The notes below the pieces were generated by a model. The model had not been told where the DNA came from. It did no database searches and saw nothing but the letters and a program-made list of their open reading frames with translations. A stretch of 64,000 nt of DNA from positions 89,999-153,998 of the forward strand of contig NZ_JAODMK010000003.1 in assembly GCF_025465545.1 (NCBI RefSeq), read 5' to 3'. Below are positions 1-9,800 of the stretch, piece by piece (positions within the stretch are counted from its first letter, which is position 1; the number at the start of each line of letters is the position of its first letter). This DNA is from Naasia sp. (GTDB taxonomy: Bacteria; Actinomycetota; Actinomycetes; Actinomycetales; Microbacteriaceae). Both the position numbers and the translations under genes were made by a program.

Positions 1-134
1 CGGAGGCCCGCGAGCAGCCGCTGCGCCACCCGCGTGTCCTCCGCCGCCACGACGGTCGCGGTCGAGAGCGCGTCGACGAGCCGGCGAGTGGCATCGCCGA
101 GATTGCCGATCGGAGTGGCGGCGAGGACGAGCAC
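1..134 (-). CDS. rsmI: 16S rRNA (cytidine-1402-2'-O)-methyltransferase RsmI, 5' part only
   Basis: This is the first 44 codons of a minus-strand gene cut by the window edge; it is absent from the ORF track. Reading the complement from the GTG at 134 gives MLVLAATPIGNLGDAT followed by VVAAEDTRVAQRLL. These are the glycine-rich N-terminal motif and the AEDTR motif of RsmI (YraL), an SAM-dependent tetrapyrrole-methylase-fold enzyme that 2'-O-methylates C1402 of 16S rRNA. A GGAG ribosome site sits 5 nt before the GTG. It is divergent from the mannosyltransferase gene, with about 40 bp between the starts, an arrangement common in actinobacteria. Confidence 0.9.
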   Translation of the reverse strand, partial: MLVLAATPIGNLGDATRRLVDALSTATVVAAEDTRVAQRLLAGL

Positions 135-175
135 GGCTCCAGTCTCCCAGAGCCGCGCCCGCCTATCATGGGGCG

Positions 176-1747
176 GTGCTGAGCCCGACCGCCGTCCTCG
201 CACCTGCGCGGGAGCTCCGGCGGGAGAGCCGGCGCGCTGCATGGCGCTGGTCGGGACCGCTCGGGGTCACCGTGCTCGCCGCGGTGCTGCGACTCTGGGC
301 GCTCGGCCATCCGGCCGTCCTGATGTTCGACGAGACCTACTACGTCAAGGACGCCTGGACTCTGCTGAATCTCGGCTACGAGGGCTCGTGGCCGCCCAAG
401 GCGGACGACGCGTTCAACGCGGGCAGCGTCGACCACTTCACGGAGAACGCCCAGTACATCGCGCATCCGCCGCTCGGCAAGTGGCTGATCGGGCTCGGGA
501 TCGCGGTATTCGGTCCGACGAATCCGTTCGGCTGGCGCATCTCCGTGGCGGTCGCCGGCGTCCTCGCCGTGCTGCTGCTCACCCTGATCGCCACCTCGCT
601 CTTCCGCAGCACCACGATGGGCGTGCTCACCGGCGGGCTCTTCGCGATCGACGGGCAGGCGATCGTGCTGTCCCGGGTGAGCCTGCTCGACAACTTCGTG
701 CTGCTGTTCGCCCTCGCCGGCTTCGGGGCGATGCTGCTCGATCGGCGCGCGCTCGACGCGCGCCTCTCCGCGTGGCGGGAGGACCGGCTGGCGAGCGGCG
801 GATCCTTCGGGTGGGGGCCGCCGCTGGCCTGGCGGCCCTGGCTGCTGGCCGCCGGGCTCGCCTTCGGCCTCACCTGCGCGGTCAAGTGGTCGGGGCTGTA
901 CTACCTGGCGGCGTTCGCGGTCTACGCCGTGGTCGTGGAGGCGCTGGCCCGCCGCCGGGCAGGAGTGCCGCGCTGGCTGCCCGCCACCCTCCTCCGCACG
1001 GCTCCGCTCGCCTTCCTCTGGATGGTCCCGGTCGCGCTGGCCACCTACCTCACCAGCTTCGCCGGCTGGTTCCTCAGCTCGCGGGGCTACGACCGCAATT
1101 GGATCGACCGGGGCGGCGAGCGCTGGACGGGGCTCCTGGCCTGGGTGCCCGATGCGATCCAGAACCTCTGGCACTGGCACGCGACCATCTACGCGTTCCA
1201 CACCGGCCTCAGCGCCACTCATCCGTATGCGACGCCGGCGATCCTCTGGCCGCTGCTCGGCCGGCCCACTCAGATCTACTACCGGGGCAGCGGCACGGGA
1301 GAGAACGGCTGCCAGTACGGCTACTGCTCCGAGATCGTGTGGGAGATCGCGAATCCGCTGCTCTGGTGGGCGGCGGTCGCGGCAACCGGCTACCTCGTCT
1401 ACCGGTTCGCGCGCTACCGGGCAGCCCGCGACGGCCTGATCCTGGTCGCGGTCGCGGCCGGCTACCTGCCGTGGCTGCTCTACCCGACCCGGACGATGTT
1501 CCAGTTCTACTCGATCGTGTTCGAGCCGTACCTGCTGCTCGCTCTGGTCGCCGTGCTCGGGACCCTCACCGGGCACCTCGGGACGTCCCCGTTCCCGGCG
1601 GAGCGACTTCCGGTGGTCCGCCGGTTCGCGCTGGTGTTCCTGGTCCTCGTCGTGCTGCTCAGCGCATTCTTCTATCCGGAGTGGACCGGCATGCAGACGC
1701 CGTTCTGGTTCTGGCAGCTCCACGTGTGGAGCTACTCCTGGGTCTGA
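176..1747 (+). CDS. pmt: Dolichyl-phosphate-mannose--protein mannosyltransferase (GT39)
   Basis: This integral membrane enzyme of 523 residues transfers mannose from polyprenyl-phosphate-mannose to Ser/Thr of secreted proteins. It shows many hydrophobic segments, the luminal acidic pair in FDETYYVKDAW (Asp52/Glu53, the PMT catalytic motif), HPPLGKW, and an aromatic-rich C-terminus (FWFWQLHVWSYSWV) typical of actinobacterial Pmt. The length fits the family. The GTG at 176 is preceded by TATCAT (164-169) with 6 nt between, so the mRNA may be leaderless. The longer track ORF starting at 34 is another reading frame and does not resemble a protein family. The neighbour is divergent rsmI. Confidence 0.92.
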   Translation: MLSPTAVLAPARELRRESRRAAWRWSGPLGVTVLAAVLRLWALGHPAVLMFDETYYVKDAWTLLNLGYEGSWPPKADDAFNAGSVDHFTENAQYIAHPPLGKWLIGLGIAVFGPTNPFGWRISVAVAGVLAVLLLTLIATSLFRSTTMGVLTGGLFAIDGQAIVLSRVSLLDNFVLLFALAGFGAMLLDRRALDARLSAWREDRLASGGSFGWGPPLAWRPWLLAAGLAFGLTCAVKWSGLYYLAAFAVYAVVVEALARRRAGVPRWLPATLLRTAPLAFLWMVPVALATYLTSFAGWFLSSRGYDRNWIDRGGERWTGLLAWVPDAIQNLWHWHATIYAFHTGLSATHPYATPAILWPLLGRPTQIYYRGSGTGENGCQYGYCSEIVWEIANPLLWWAAVAATGYLVYRFARYRAARDGLILVAVAAGYLPWLLYPTRTMFQFYSIVFEPYLLLALVAVLGTLTGHLGTSPFPAERLPVVRRFALVFLVLVVLLSAFFYPEWTGMQTPFWFWQLHVWSYSWV

Positions 1748-1804
1748 GACAGCCCGTTCCGGGCGAGAACGTCCTGTCCGAGGGGAGCCAGGGAGAGCCT
1801 CGGG

Positions 1805-2212
1805 TCACTGCGGGGACTGGGCGATGCGGACCGTGTTGCCGGACGGGTCGCGGAATGCGCAGTCGCGCGGCCCCCAGCCCTGGTCGGCGGGCTCCTGCAG
1901 GACCTCGGCGCCGGATGCGGCCACCCGCTCGAAGGCCGCGTCCACGTCGTCGGAGCTGAACACGATGTTGGGCAGCACGCCCTTCGTCAGCAGCTCCTGC
2001 AGCGCGTCGCCGTCGGCCTCGGACCGACCGGCGTGCGGATCGCTCAGCACGATGCCGAGGCCCGGCTGGGCGTCCGTGCCGAGGGTGAGCCAGCGGTGAC
2101 CGCCGGAGCTCACGTCCTGCAGCACCTCCAGGCCGAGGGCGTCCCGGTAGAAGGGCACGGCGGCGTCCACGTCGTTGACGGTGATGTGGGTGTACTGAAG
2201 TGAGATCGTCAT
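1805..2212 (-). CDS. VOC-superfamily (glyoxalase/bleomycin-resistance fold) protein
   Basis: This 135-residue protein has two beta-alpha-beta-beta-beta modules: HITVNDVDAAVPFYRDALG at the start and NIVFSSDDVDAAFERV in the second half. It ends in DPSGNTVRI. In metal-dependent glyoxalases this last strand carries a Glu ligand (GNxxEL). Here the position reads Arg, so metal catalysis is doubtful and a binding role is possible. The substrate is unknown. It lies 9 nt downstream of the AraC-type regulator gene on the same strand, so the two probably form one operon and the regulator may respond to the same small molecule. Confidence 0.8.
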   Translation of the reverse strand: MTISLQYTHITVNDVDAAVPFYRDALGLEVLQDVSSGGHRWLTLGTDAQPGLGIVLSDPHAGRSEADGDALQELLTKGVLPNIVFSSDDVDAAFERVAASGAEVLQEPADQGWGPRDCAFRDPSGNTVRIAQSPQ

Positions 2213-2221
2213 GGCTTCACG

Positions 2222-2683
2222 CTAGAGAGCGGACGCCGAGACGGCTTCTCCGATCCTGCTCGGCTGGGCACGGGACGGCTGCCCGCGCAGCGGCCGCGGC
2301 CGGCCCAGGACCTTCGCGATGCACGCGGGCATGGCCTCCGCGGCGGCGTGCTGCCGGGCGCGGTAGGCGCTCGGGGTCTCCCCCACGAGCTCGCGGAATC
2401 TGGAGCTGAACGAGCCGAGGGAGGTACAGCCGACGGTCATGCAGGCGTCCGTCACGCTCGTGCCGTTCCGCATCAGGGTCATCGCGCGCTCGATCCGCCG
2501 GGTCATGAGGTAGCCGTAGGGCGTCTCCGCATAGGCGGCGGTGAACTGCCGCGAGAAGTGCGCAGGCGACATGCAGGCCGCGGCCGCCATGGTGGGCACG
2601 TCGAGCGGTCGGGCGTAGTCGCGGTCCATCAGGTCCCGGGCACGCCGGAGCTGCTCGAGCAGGGCGATCCTCTCCGGCGTCAC
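2222..2683 (-). CDS. AraC/XylS-family transcriptional regulator (DNA-binding domain only)
   Basis: The start is the GTG at 2683 (VTPERIALLEQLRRARDLMDRDYARPL). The track ORF begins further upstream, but those codons overlap the thioredoxin-fold gene and read as Arg/Gly-rich out-of-frame sequence. The resulting 153-residue protein is one AraC DNA-binding unit with two helix-turn-helix motifs: LDVPTMAAAACMSPAHFSRQF near residues 23-43, then SVTDACMTVGCTSLGSFSSRF and ETPSAYR. There is no N-terminal ligand-binding domain, and about 50 basic, Ala-rich residues trail the second helix-turn-helix. It is co-directional with the VOC gene and probably controls it. Confidence 0.8.
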   Translation of the reverse strand: MTPERIALLEQLRRARDLMDRDYARPLDVPTMAAAACMSPAHFSRQFTAAYAETPYGYLMTRRIERAMTLMRNGTSVTDACMTVGCTSLGSFSSRFRELVGETPSAYRARQHAAAEAMPACIAKVLGRPRPLRGQPSRAQPSRIGEAVSASAL

Positions 2684-2778
2684 AGGGCGAGCGTAGCCGC
2701 GGCTGCCGCCGGTCGGTCCGGTTCGTCGCCGCTGTCCGCCGGCACTCGGTTCGGACGTGAGTGCCCGGACTCGTGCCG

Positions 2779-4632
2779 TCAGTCCCCGCCGGCGAGGAGC
2801 GCCGCGAGCGCAGCGGCCCCGGTCACCGGCAGCCGGCACACGAAGTCCTCGCAGAGGTACGCCGTCGCCGCGCCGTTCCGCGATGCGCGGCCCTCGAACA
2901 GCGCGAACCCCGCCTCCGCGAAGGCGGCGGCCTGGGCGTCCGACAGCACGGCCGTCAGCTCAAGGCGTCCGGAGCGCGCGACCTGGGCGAGCTCCGCCTC
3001 CGGGGCACCCACCACGAGCAGTGCCCTCCCGCGACCGATCAGCTCGGCGAGCACCTCGAGGGTCCCTCCCAGCGAGATCGGCCGCTGGGCGGCGAGCGCC
3101 GCGATCGGGGCGAGGGCGTCGGCCGCCGCCCGTCGGTAGCGCTCCTCGCCGGTCAGCTCGAAGAGCAGCAGCGCCGCGGAGGCCGCCTGGCTCAGCCCGG
3201 ACGGATAGGCGCCCTCGCCCGGATCGGAGGGCAGCGCGAGCCCGCGTCGCGCGAGCGTGGCGTCAGGGCCGCCCGGCACGGCGAAGACGGTTCCGCTGGA
3301 CTCCCCCTCGGCGAGCAGAGTGTCGAGGAGCTCGCGACCGGTGACCGCGAAGCGCACCTCCCCGCCGGCGAGGGCGAGGTCGAGCAGCCCGCGCGCCAGC
3401 ATCCCGTAGTCCTCGAGCGTCGCCGCGGCGGCAGACGGGCGGTCGTCCAGGACGGCGCGGATCAGGGTGCCGTCGGATCGCCGGGTGGCGAGCACGGCGT
3501 CCGCGGCCACCGCGGCGAGCGAGACCCAGTCGGCCCTGCCCAGCAGCGCTCCCGCTCGAGCGAGCGCCCCGATCGCCAGGCCGTTCCAGCCGGTGAGCAC
3601 CTTGCCGTCGACGGCGGGGGCGTGCTGGTGGCGGCGCTCGGCGGCGTCCAGGACGTAGTAGCCGCCCTCGTTGCGCTGCCCGTCCAGGATGCTCTCCGAG
3701 TCCTGGGCCGAGCCGAAGGCGCCGGAGGCGCGGCGGAGGACGTTCGCCAGGAACGCGACGATGCCTGCGGCGATCTCCTCGTTCCCCACCTCCGCATATG
3801 CCCTCAGCAGCTGCGCGTTGTCGTAGAGCATCCGCTCGTAGTGCGGCTCCGTCCAGTCGCGGCGGGTGGCGTAGCGGAAGAAGCCGCCCTCCACCGGGTC
3901 GCGCAGCCCGGACGCCGCCATGGCGTCGAGAGTGCGGCGGACCAGGGCGTCCACCGCTTCGGCGACGGGAGGCTCGAGGACGCCCGCCCGGCTCGCGCGC
4001 AGCGCGAACAGGAGCACGGGAGTGACAGGGAACTTCGGTGCGCCACCGAAGCCGCCGAACTGCCGGTCCTCGTGGCCGAGGAGCTCGGCGACCACCGCGG
4101 AGAAGTCGATGTCGGTCCGCTCGGGCGGCGGCGACGGGGGCGTCACGAGCAACCCGGCGAGATCGGCGGCGCTCTTCTCCACGTCGTCGCGCCGCTGGCT
4201 CCAGGCGTCCTCCACCGCGTCGAGGACCTGCCGGAAGGATGCCTGTCCCATCATCGCCACCGGCGGGGAATAGGTGCCCGCGAAGAACGCCCTGCCCTCG
4301 GGCGTCGTGAAGACGTTGAGCGGCCAGCCCAGGTTGGCGGTGAACACGCCTGCCGCGGCCAGGTAGGTCGCGTCGACGTCCGGATGCTCCTCGCGATCCA
4401 CCTTGATCGCCACGAACCGCTCGTTCAGCGACGCGGCGAGCTCCGGATCGCTGAAGCTCTCCCGGGCCATCACATGGCACCAGTGGCAGGTGGCGTAGCC
4501 GATGGAGACGAGCACCGGCACGTCGCGGCGCCGGGCCTCCTCGAACGCCTCCTCGCCCCACGGGAACCAGTCGACGGGGTTGTCCGCGTGACTGCGCAGG
4601 TACGGGCTCACGGCGTCGGCGAGTCGGTTCAT
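2779..4632 (-). CDS. YyaL/SSP411-type thioredoxin-domain protein
   Basis: This 617-residue protein has an N-terminal thioredoxin-like fold with the family motif [15 protein letters not shown] (about residues 46-60), followed by [13 protein letters not shown] and GWPLNVF. A long C-terminal alpha/alpha-toroid region resembling glycoside-hydrolase/epimerase barrels follows. This is the DUF255 (spermatogenesis-associated protein 20 / YyaL) architecture. The biochemical role of the family is not settled; a redox or cellobiose-epimerase-like activity has been discussed. It is slightly shorter than the usual 660-690 residues. The antisense ORF 2761..4638 is its shadow. It starts 9 nt after the end of the MFS gene. 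Confidence 0.88.
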   Translation of the reverse strand: MNRLADAVSPYLRSHADNPVDWFPWGEEAFEEARRRDVPVLVSIGYATCHWCHVMARESFSDPELAASLNERFVAIKVDREEHPDVDATYLAAAGVFTANLGWPLNVFTTPEGRAFFAGTYSPPVAMMGQASFRQVLDAVEDAWSQRRDDVEKSAADLAGLLVTPPSPPPERTDIDFSAVVAELLGHEDRQFGGFGGAPKFPVTPVLLFALRASRAGVLEPPVAEAVDALVRRTLDAMAASGLRDPVEGGFFRYATRRDWTEPHYERMLYDNAQLLRAYAEVGNEEIAAGIVAFLANVLRRASGAFGSAQDSESILDGQRNEGGYYVLDAAERRHQHAPAVDGKVLTGWNGLAIGALARAGALLGRADWVSLAAVAADAVLATRRSDGTLIRAVLDDRPSAAAATLEDYGMLARGLLDLALAGGEVRFAVTGRELLDTLLAEGESSGTVFAVPGGPDATLARRGLALPSDPGEGAYPSGLSQAASAALLLFELTGEERYRRAAADALAPIAALAAQRPISLGGTLEVLAELIGRGRALLVVGAPEAELAQVARSGRLELTAVLSDAQAAAFAEAGFALFEGRASRNGAATAYLCEDFVCRLPVTGAAALAALLAGGD

Positions 4633-4641
4633 CCTTGAACG

Positions 4642-5859
4642 CTACGCCGCGTGCTCGACCAGCTGAACGGGGTTGCGGGGATAGGCGAGCAGGATCGCGC
4701 CCGACCCGATCCACACGACGGCCATCAGCACCGTGAGGGTCGTGCCGCCGAGTCCGGCGAGCAGGCCGGCGCCGGCCGCCCCGATCGCGGCGGCGGATCC
4801 GCGCAGGCCGGCGCCCACGGTGAAGACCTGTGATCGCAGCGCCGCAGGGCTCTCCCTCTGCCGGATGAGGAGCATCGCCGCCACTCCTGGCGCGACGAAC
4901 AGACCTGCTGCGCCCATGGCGAGAAGGGTCGCGGGGTAGCCGGGCAGCAGTGCGGCGAACAGCGTGCCGACGCCCGTCCCGACGAAGCTGCCGAGCATCA
5001 GGGTGGGCGCGTCGAAGCGGCGGAGAGGCCGCCACGCGGTGAGGAGCGCGCCAGCCAGACCGCCGACGGAGAATGCGGTCACGATCCAGCCGGCCGCGTC
5101 GAGGGAGCCGGCGCGCTCCACGCCGAGGGCCAACGCGACGACGGCGAGACCCCCTGCCCCGATCTGGGTGAGGGTGCCGGACAGCGTCGCGACGGCGAGG
5201 GGACGGTGGGCGACCAGGTAGCGCATGCCGCTGCCGATGTCGCCCAGCACCGAACCGGGATCCTTCCGAGTCGGCCGGGCCGGGAGGCGCAGCAGCAGAA
5301 GTGCGGCGGCGCCGAGGAGCGCCAGACCGGCGAGGACCTCGACGGCGACCCGCGCGTCCGCGAGGGTCACGAGCAGCGCCGCGATCGCCGGTCCGCCCAC
5401 CCCGGCGATGTTGTAGGAGAGCGCGTCGGTGGCGAAGGCACGCTCCTCGCCCGGGATCACATCCGCGACGAAGCCGCTGAGCCCGCCCATGAAGACCGGG
5501 CTGCACGAGCCGACGACGAGCAGCGCTCCCACCACGACGGCGGTCGGCAGGATGCCGAGCAGCCCGGAGACCCCCAGCAGGACGCCCGAGACGGCGGCAC
5601 CGCCCGCGACGAGCAGGCGCGGCGCACGCGAGCGGTCGAGCAGCACCCCGACGAGCGGCGCGACCAGCACGCTCGGCGCGAGCAGCGCGGCCATCAGCAG
5701 GCCGCTGAGCGCGACACTGTCCGCCTGCTGCACCGCGAGCACGGCGAGCGCCACCCGCCCGCCGTCCAGAGCGAGCCGCAGCGGAACGGAGGCACCGAGG
5801 TACAGTGCCTCCGCCGCGCCCCGCCGCGCCGTCCGGCTCGTGTTCAGGCTCGGGATCAG
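4642..5859 (-). CDS. MFS transporter, 12-TM exporter type
   Basis: Clear major-facilitator sequence: a first membrane helix around RVALAVLAVQQADSVALSG, the loop VGVLLDRSRAPRL (equivalent to the conserved G-x-x-x-D-R), and repeated Gly/Ala-rich helices to LLAYPRNPVQLVEHAA. The start is uncertain. No ATG/GTG/TTG lies between the end of the aldo/keto reductase and the first helix. Candidates are a CTG at 5859 that overlaps the TGA of the upstream gene (CTGA), or a GTG at 5754 that would cut into helix 1. The substrate is unknown. The long track ORF (to 6711) runs out of frame through the aldo/keto reductase gene and is not a fusion protein. Confidence 0.82.
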   Translation of the reverse strand: MIPSLNTSRTARRGAAEALYLGASVPLRLALDGGRVALAVLAVQQADSVALSGLLMAALLAPSVLVAPLVGVLLDRSRAPRLLVAGGAAVSGVLLGVSGLLGILPTAVVVGALLVVGSCSPVFMGGLSGFVADVIPGEERAFATDALSYNIAGVGGPAIAALLVTLADARVAVEVLAGLALLGAAALLLLRLPARPTRKDPGSVLGDIGSGMRYLVAHRPLAVATLSGTLTQIGAGGLAVVALALGVERAGSLDAAGWIVTAFSVGGLAGALLTAWRPLRRFDAPTLMLGSFVGTGVGTLFAALLPGYPATLLAMGAAGLFVAPGVAAMLLIRQRESPAALRSQVFTVGAGLRGSAAAIGAAGAGLLAGLGGTTLTVLMAVVWIGSGAILLAYPRNPVQLVEHAA

Positions 5860-6695
5860 CGGAAGTCGGCCGTGGCCGGGTCCGCGCCGATGCGCTTGCC
5901 CTGGTCCAGCGCGTCGAAGACCGCGAGCTCCTCCGCCGTCAGGGAGAAGTCGAGGATCTCGAAGTTCTCCTTCTGCCGGCCCGGGTTGTTGGACTTGGGG
6001 AAGACGATGCGCCCCTCGTCCAGATGCCAGCGCAGGGTCACCTGCGCGGGCGTCTTGCCGTACTTCTCGGCGATCTCGGCCACATCCTCGCGGTCGACGA
6101 TGTTGCCGGAGGCGAGCGGGGACCAGGCCTCGATCGCGATGTCGTGGGCGCGGCAGAACTCGACGAGCTCGCGCTGCTGGAACTCGGGGTGCAGCTCGAT
6201 CTGGTTGACGGAGGGCACCACGTCGCTCTCCGCGAAGACCCGCTCGAGGTGCTCGGGCAGGAAGTTGGAGACCCCGATCGACTTGGCCTTGCCGCTCGCG
6301 GCGATCTCCTCGAGCGTCTTCCACGCCTCGACGTACTCGTCGAACATCGGCAGCGGCCAGTGGATCAGGTAGAGGTCTACGTAGTCGAGGCCGAGCAGCT
6401 CGAGGCTGCGGTCGATCGCGGCGAGCGCCTTGTCGCGCTGGTGGGCCGCGTTCCACAGCTTCGTGGTGATCCAGAGGTCGGCCCGCGGGATGCCGGACGC
6501 GGCGATCGCCTCCCCCACCCCCTTCTCGTTGCGGTAGGCGGCGGCGGTGTCGAGGTGGCGGTAGCCGATCTCGAGCGCGGCCTCCACGACGCTCTGGGTC
6601 TGCTCCGGCTCGACCTGGAAGACGCCGAAGCCGAGCTGCGGGATCTGGGTCCCGTCGTTGAGGCGGACGGTGGGCATGGTCGATGCACTGGTCAT
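5856..6695 (-). CDS. Aldo/keto reductase (2,5-diketo-gluconate reductase-like)
   Basis: This is a 279-residue NADPH-dependent carbonyl reductase of the AKR TIM-barrel fold. The start chosen is ATG 6695 (MTSASTMPTVRLNDG), since upstream codons do not resemble the family. Visible are the Asp-Tyr catalytic region HLDTAAAYRNEKGVGEAI, the Lys in TTKLWN, the His in YLIHWPLP, and the cofactor loop IVFPKSNNPGRQKENFEI. It is closely similar to the gene at 19239 and more distantly to that at 20822. Its stop codon overlaps the likely CTG start of the MFS gene, so the two are probably co-transcribed. Confidence 0.9.
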   Translation of the reverse strand: MTSASTMPTVRLNDGTQIPQLGFGVFQVEPEQTQSVVEAALEIGYRHLDTAAAYRNEKGVGEAIAASGIPRADLWITTKLWNAAHQRDKALAAIDRSLELLGLDYVDLYLIHWPLPMFDEYVEAWKTLEEIAASGKAKSIGVSNFLPEHLERVFAESDVVPSVNQIELHPEFQQRELVEFCRAHDIAIEAWSPLASGNIVDREDVAEIAEKYGKTPAQVTLRWHLDEGRIVFPKSNNPGRQKENFEILDFSLTAEELAVFDALDQGKRIGADPATADFR

Positions 6696-6844
6696 GTGTC
6701 CACTCTTCCACCTGGTGCCCCGGGCGTCCGGGGAGCGTGCGCAGGGTTGACAGCCCACGGAGGCGGCGATTATCGGCCGGCCGGATGCGCTGCGGCCCAG
6801 CTCACGAACCCGACGCCCGGCCGCCGCGAGAGAATGGAGGACCC

Positions 6845-9800
6845 ATGACCGTGCTCCCCCGCATCACCTACCCCGCCGAGCTGCCGGTCAGCGCGATGCG
6901 GGACGAGATCGCGGCGGTTCTCGCGCGCTCGCAGGTGGTGATCGTCGCGGGAGCGACCGGCTCGGGCAAGACGACCCAGCTGCCGAAGATCTGCCTCGAG
7001 CTGGGGCGCGAGTCGATCGCGCACACACAGCCGCGCCGGATCGCCGCCCGCACCATCGCCGAGCGGATCGCCGACGAGCTCGAAGTCGAGCTCGGCACCC
7101 TCGTCGGCTACCAGGTGCGCTTCACCGACAAGGCGAGCGCGTCCACCCGGGTCAAGCTGATGACCGACGGAATCCTGCTCAACGAGCTCGGCCGGGACCG
7201 GATGCCGCGCCGGTACGACACGATCATCCTCGACGAGGCGCACGAGCGGAGTCTCAACATCGACTTCCTCCTCGGCTACCTCAAGCGCCTGCTCCCGCAG
7301 CGCCCCGACCTCAAGGTGATCGTCACCTCGGCAACGATCGACCCGGAGAGCTTCGCGCGGCACTTCGCATCGGCCGACGGCACGCCGGCGCCCATCGTCG
7401 AGGTCTCGGGGCGCACCTACCCGGTCGAGATCCGCTACCGCCCGCTCGTCTCGGACGGCTCCGACGAGGACGCCCACCGTCCCGAGGACCGGGACCTCTT
7501 CGAGGGGATCACCGACGCTCTGGACGAGCTGGCCCGCGAGGCGCCGGGCGACGTGCTCGTCTTCCTCTCCGGCGAGAACGAGATCCGCGACGCCGAAGAG
7601 GCGGTGCGGAGCCGGGCCCCCTCGGGAACCGAGGTGCTCCCCCTCTACGGCCGGCTGTCCGCGGCCGATCAGCACCGGGTCTTCGACACCTCCCGCGCTC
7701 CGGGCGTGCGCAGGCGGGTCGTGCTCGCCACCAACGTGGCCGAGACCAGCATCACGGTGCCCGGCATCAAGTACGTGATCGACGGCGGGACCGCGCGGAT
7801 CTCGCGCTACGGGGCGCGCTCCAAGGTGCAGCGCCTCCCCATCGAGCCGGTGTCGCAGGCCTCCGCGAATCAGCGGGCCGGCCGCGCAGGCCGCACCAGC
7901 GACGGCATCGCCATCCGGCTGTACTCGGAGGACGACTACACCCGCCGCTCCGAGTTCACCGACCCGGAGATCCTCCGCACCGGCCTGGCCGCCGTGATCC
8001 TGCAGATGCTCAGCCTCGACCTCGGCGACATGGCCGAGTTCCCCTTCCTGCAGCCGCCGGACTCCCGGGGCATCCGCGACGGCCGGGAGCTGCTGCGGGA
8101 GCTCGGCGCGGTGCGCGACGACGGTGGGCTCACGAAGACCGGACGCGACCTCGCGCGCCTGCCCATCGACCCCCGCTTCGGGCGGATGGTGCTCGAGTCG
8201 AAGCGGAACGGCGTCGCCCGCGAGGTCCTCGCCATCGTCGCCGGCCTCTCCATCCAGGACCCGCGGGAGCGTCCGCTGGAGGCCAGGGACAAGGCCGACC
8301 TGGCGCACGCCCGGTTCGCCGAACCCACCAGCGACTTCCTCTCCCTGCTGAACCTGTGGCACCACATCGAGGACCGCCAGCGCGAGCTGTCCTCCAGCGC
8401 CTTCCGCCGACTGTGCCGCACCGAGTACCTCAACTACCTCCGCATCCGTGAGTGGCAGGACGTGTACCGGCAGCTGGACCGGCTGGCAGGCCAGATCGGG
8501 ATCCGCGCCGGCGAGCGGAAGGTGGATCCGGACGGCATCCACCGGTCGCTGCTGTCCGGCCTGCTCTCCCAGATCGGCGTGCTCGACGAGCGCTCCGCGG
8601 CGCCGGCGGGCAAGGAGAAGGAGAAGGACAAGCGCCGCAGGAGCACCGAGTACCTGGGCGCACGGCAGGTGAAGTTCGCGATCTTCCCCGGCTCCGCGCT
8701 GGCGAAGAAGGCGCCGACCGCGGTGATGGCGGGCGAGCTGGTGGAGACCTCCCGCCTCTTCGCCCGCACGGTTGCCGCCATCGATCCCGCGTGGGCCGAG
8801 CGCCTCGCCGAGGATCTGGTGAAGCGCTCCTACAGCGAGCCGCACTGGGAGGCGAAGCAGGGGGCCGCCGTCGGCTTCGAGAAGGTCACGCTCTACGGGG
8901 TTCCGCTCGTCGCCCGCCGCCGGGTGCAGTGGTCCCGGGTGAATCCGGGGGTCGCCCGCGAGCTCTTCCTGCAGCACGCACTGCTCGACGGCGAGTGGCC
9001 GCCGCACCTCGAGCGGTCCCGCGACCATGACTTCGACTTCGAGCGCGCCAACGCGCGGCTCCTCCGCGAGCTCGGTGATCTGGAGGAGCGCACGCGGCGC
9101 CGCGACATCGTCACCGGAGGCGACGCACTCCTCGACTTCTACGAGTCGCGCATCCCGCCCGAGATCGTGACGGTGCGCGCGTTCCAGGCCTGGTGGAGCG
9201 AGACGAGGAAGTCGACGCCGGAGCTGCTGACGCTGACGCGGGACGCGCTGCTGGAGGAGCCGGAGAGCGCCGAGGTCGATCCGCTCGCGTTCCCCACCGC
9301 GTGGCGCCAGGGCGATCAGCGGCTGACCCTCCGGTACCGCTTCGAGCCGGGCGCCGAGGACGACGGCGTCACCGTGCAGCTGCCCCTCGCCCTGCTGCCA
9401 CGGATCTCGCCGGACGGCTTCGACTGGCTGGTGCCGGGCCTGCGCGAGGACCTCGTGACTGCCCTGCTCCGCTCGCTGCCGAAGGCGATCCGGCGCACGG
9501 TCGTCCCCGCCGGCGACTGGGCGACCCGCCTGCTGGCCGACCTGCCTGCCGACCCTGAAGGGTCGATCACTGCGGCGCTCGCGCGAGCGATCCGGGCGGC
9601 GAACGGCACCGCGGTCACCGCCGAGGACTTCGACCTCGCCCGCCTGCCCCCGCACCTGCGGATGACCTTCGCCGTCGTCGACGAGCGCGGCACCCGGATC
9701 GGCTTCGGCAAGGACCTCGGCGAGCTGCAGGAGCGGTTCGCGGACCAGGCGCGCGAGTCGGTGTCCCGGCTCTTCGCGGGACCGCGACCGCCCGCGCGGA

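Noticed and set aside
2761-4638. 625-residue plus-strand ORF opposite the thioredoxin-fold gene
   Set aside because: Arg/Gly/Ala/His-rich shadow of a high-GC gene; the opposite strand carries a complete YyaL-family protein.
4642-6711. 689-residue aldo/keto reductase-MFS fusion suggested by the ORF track
   Set aside because: The first half is the wrong frame of the aldo/keto reductase gene; the two proteins are in separate frames.
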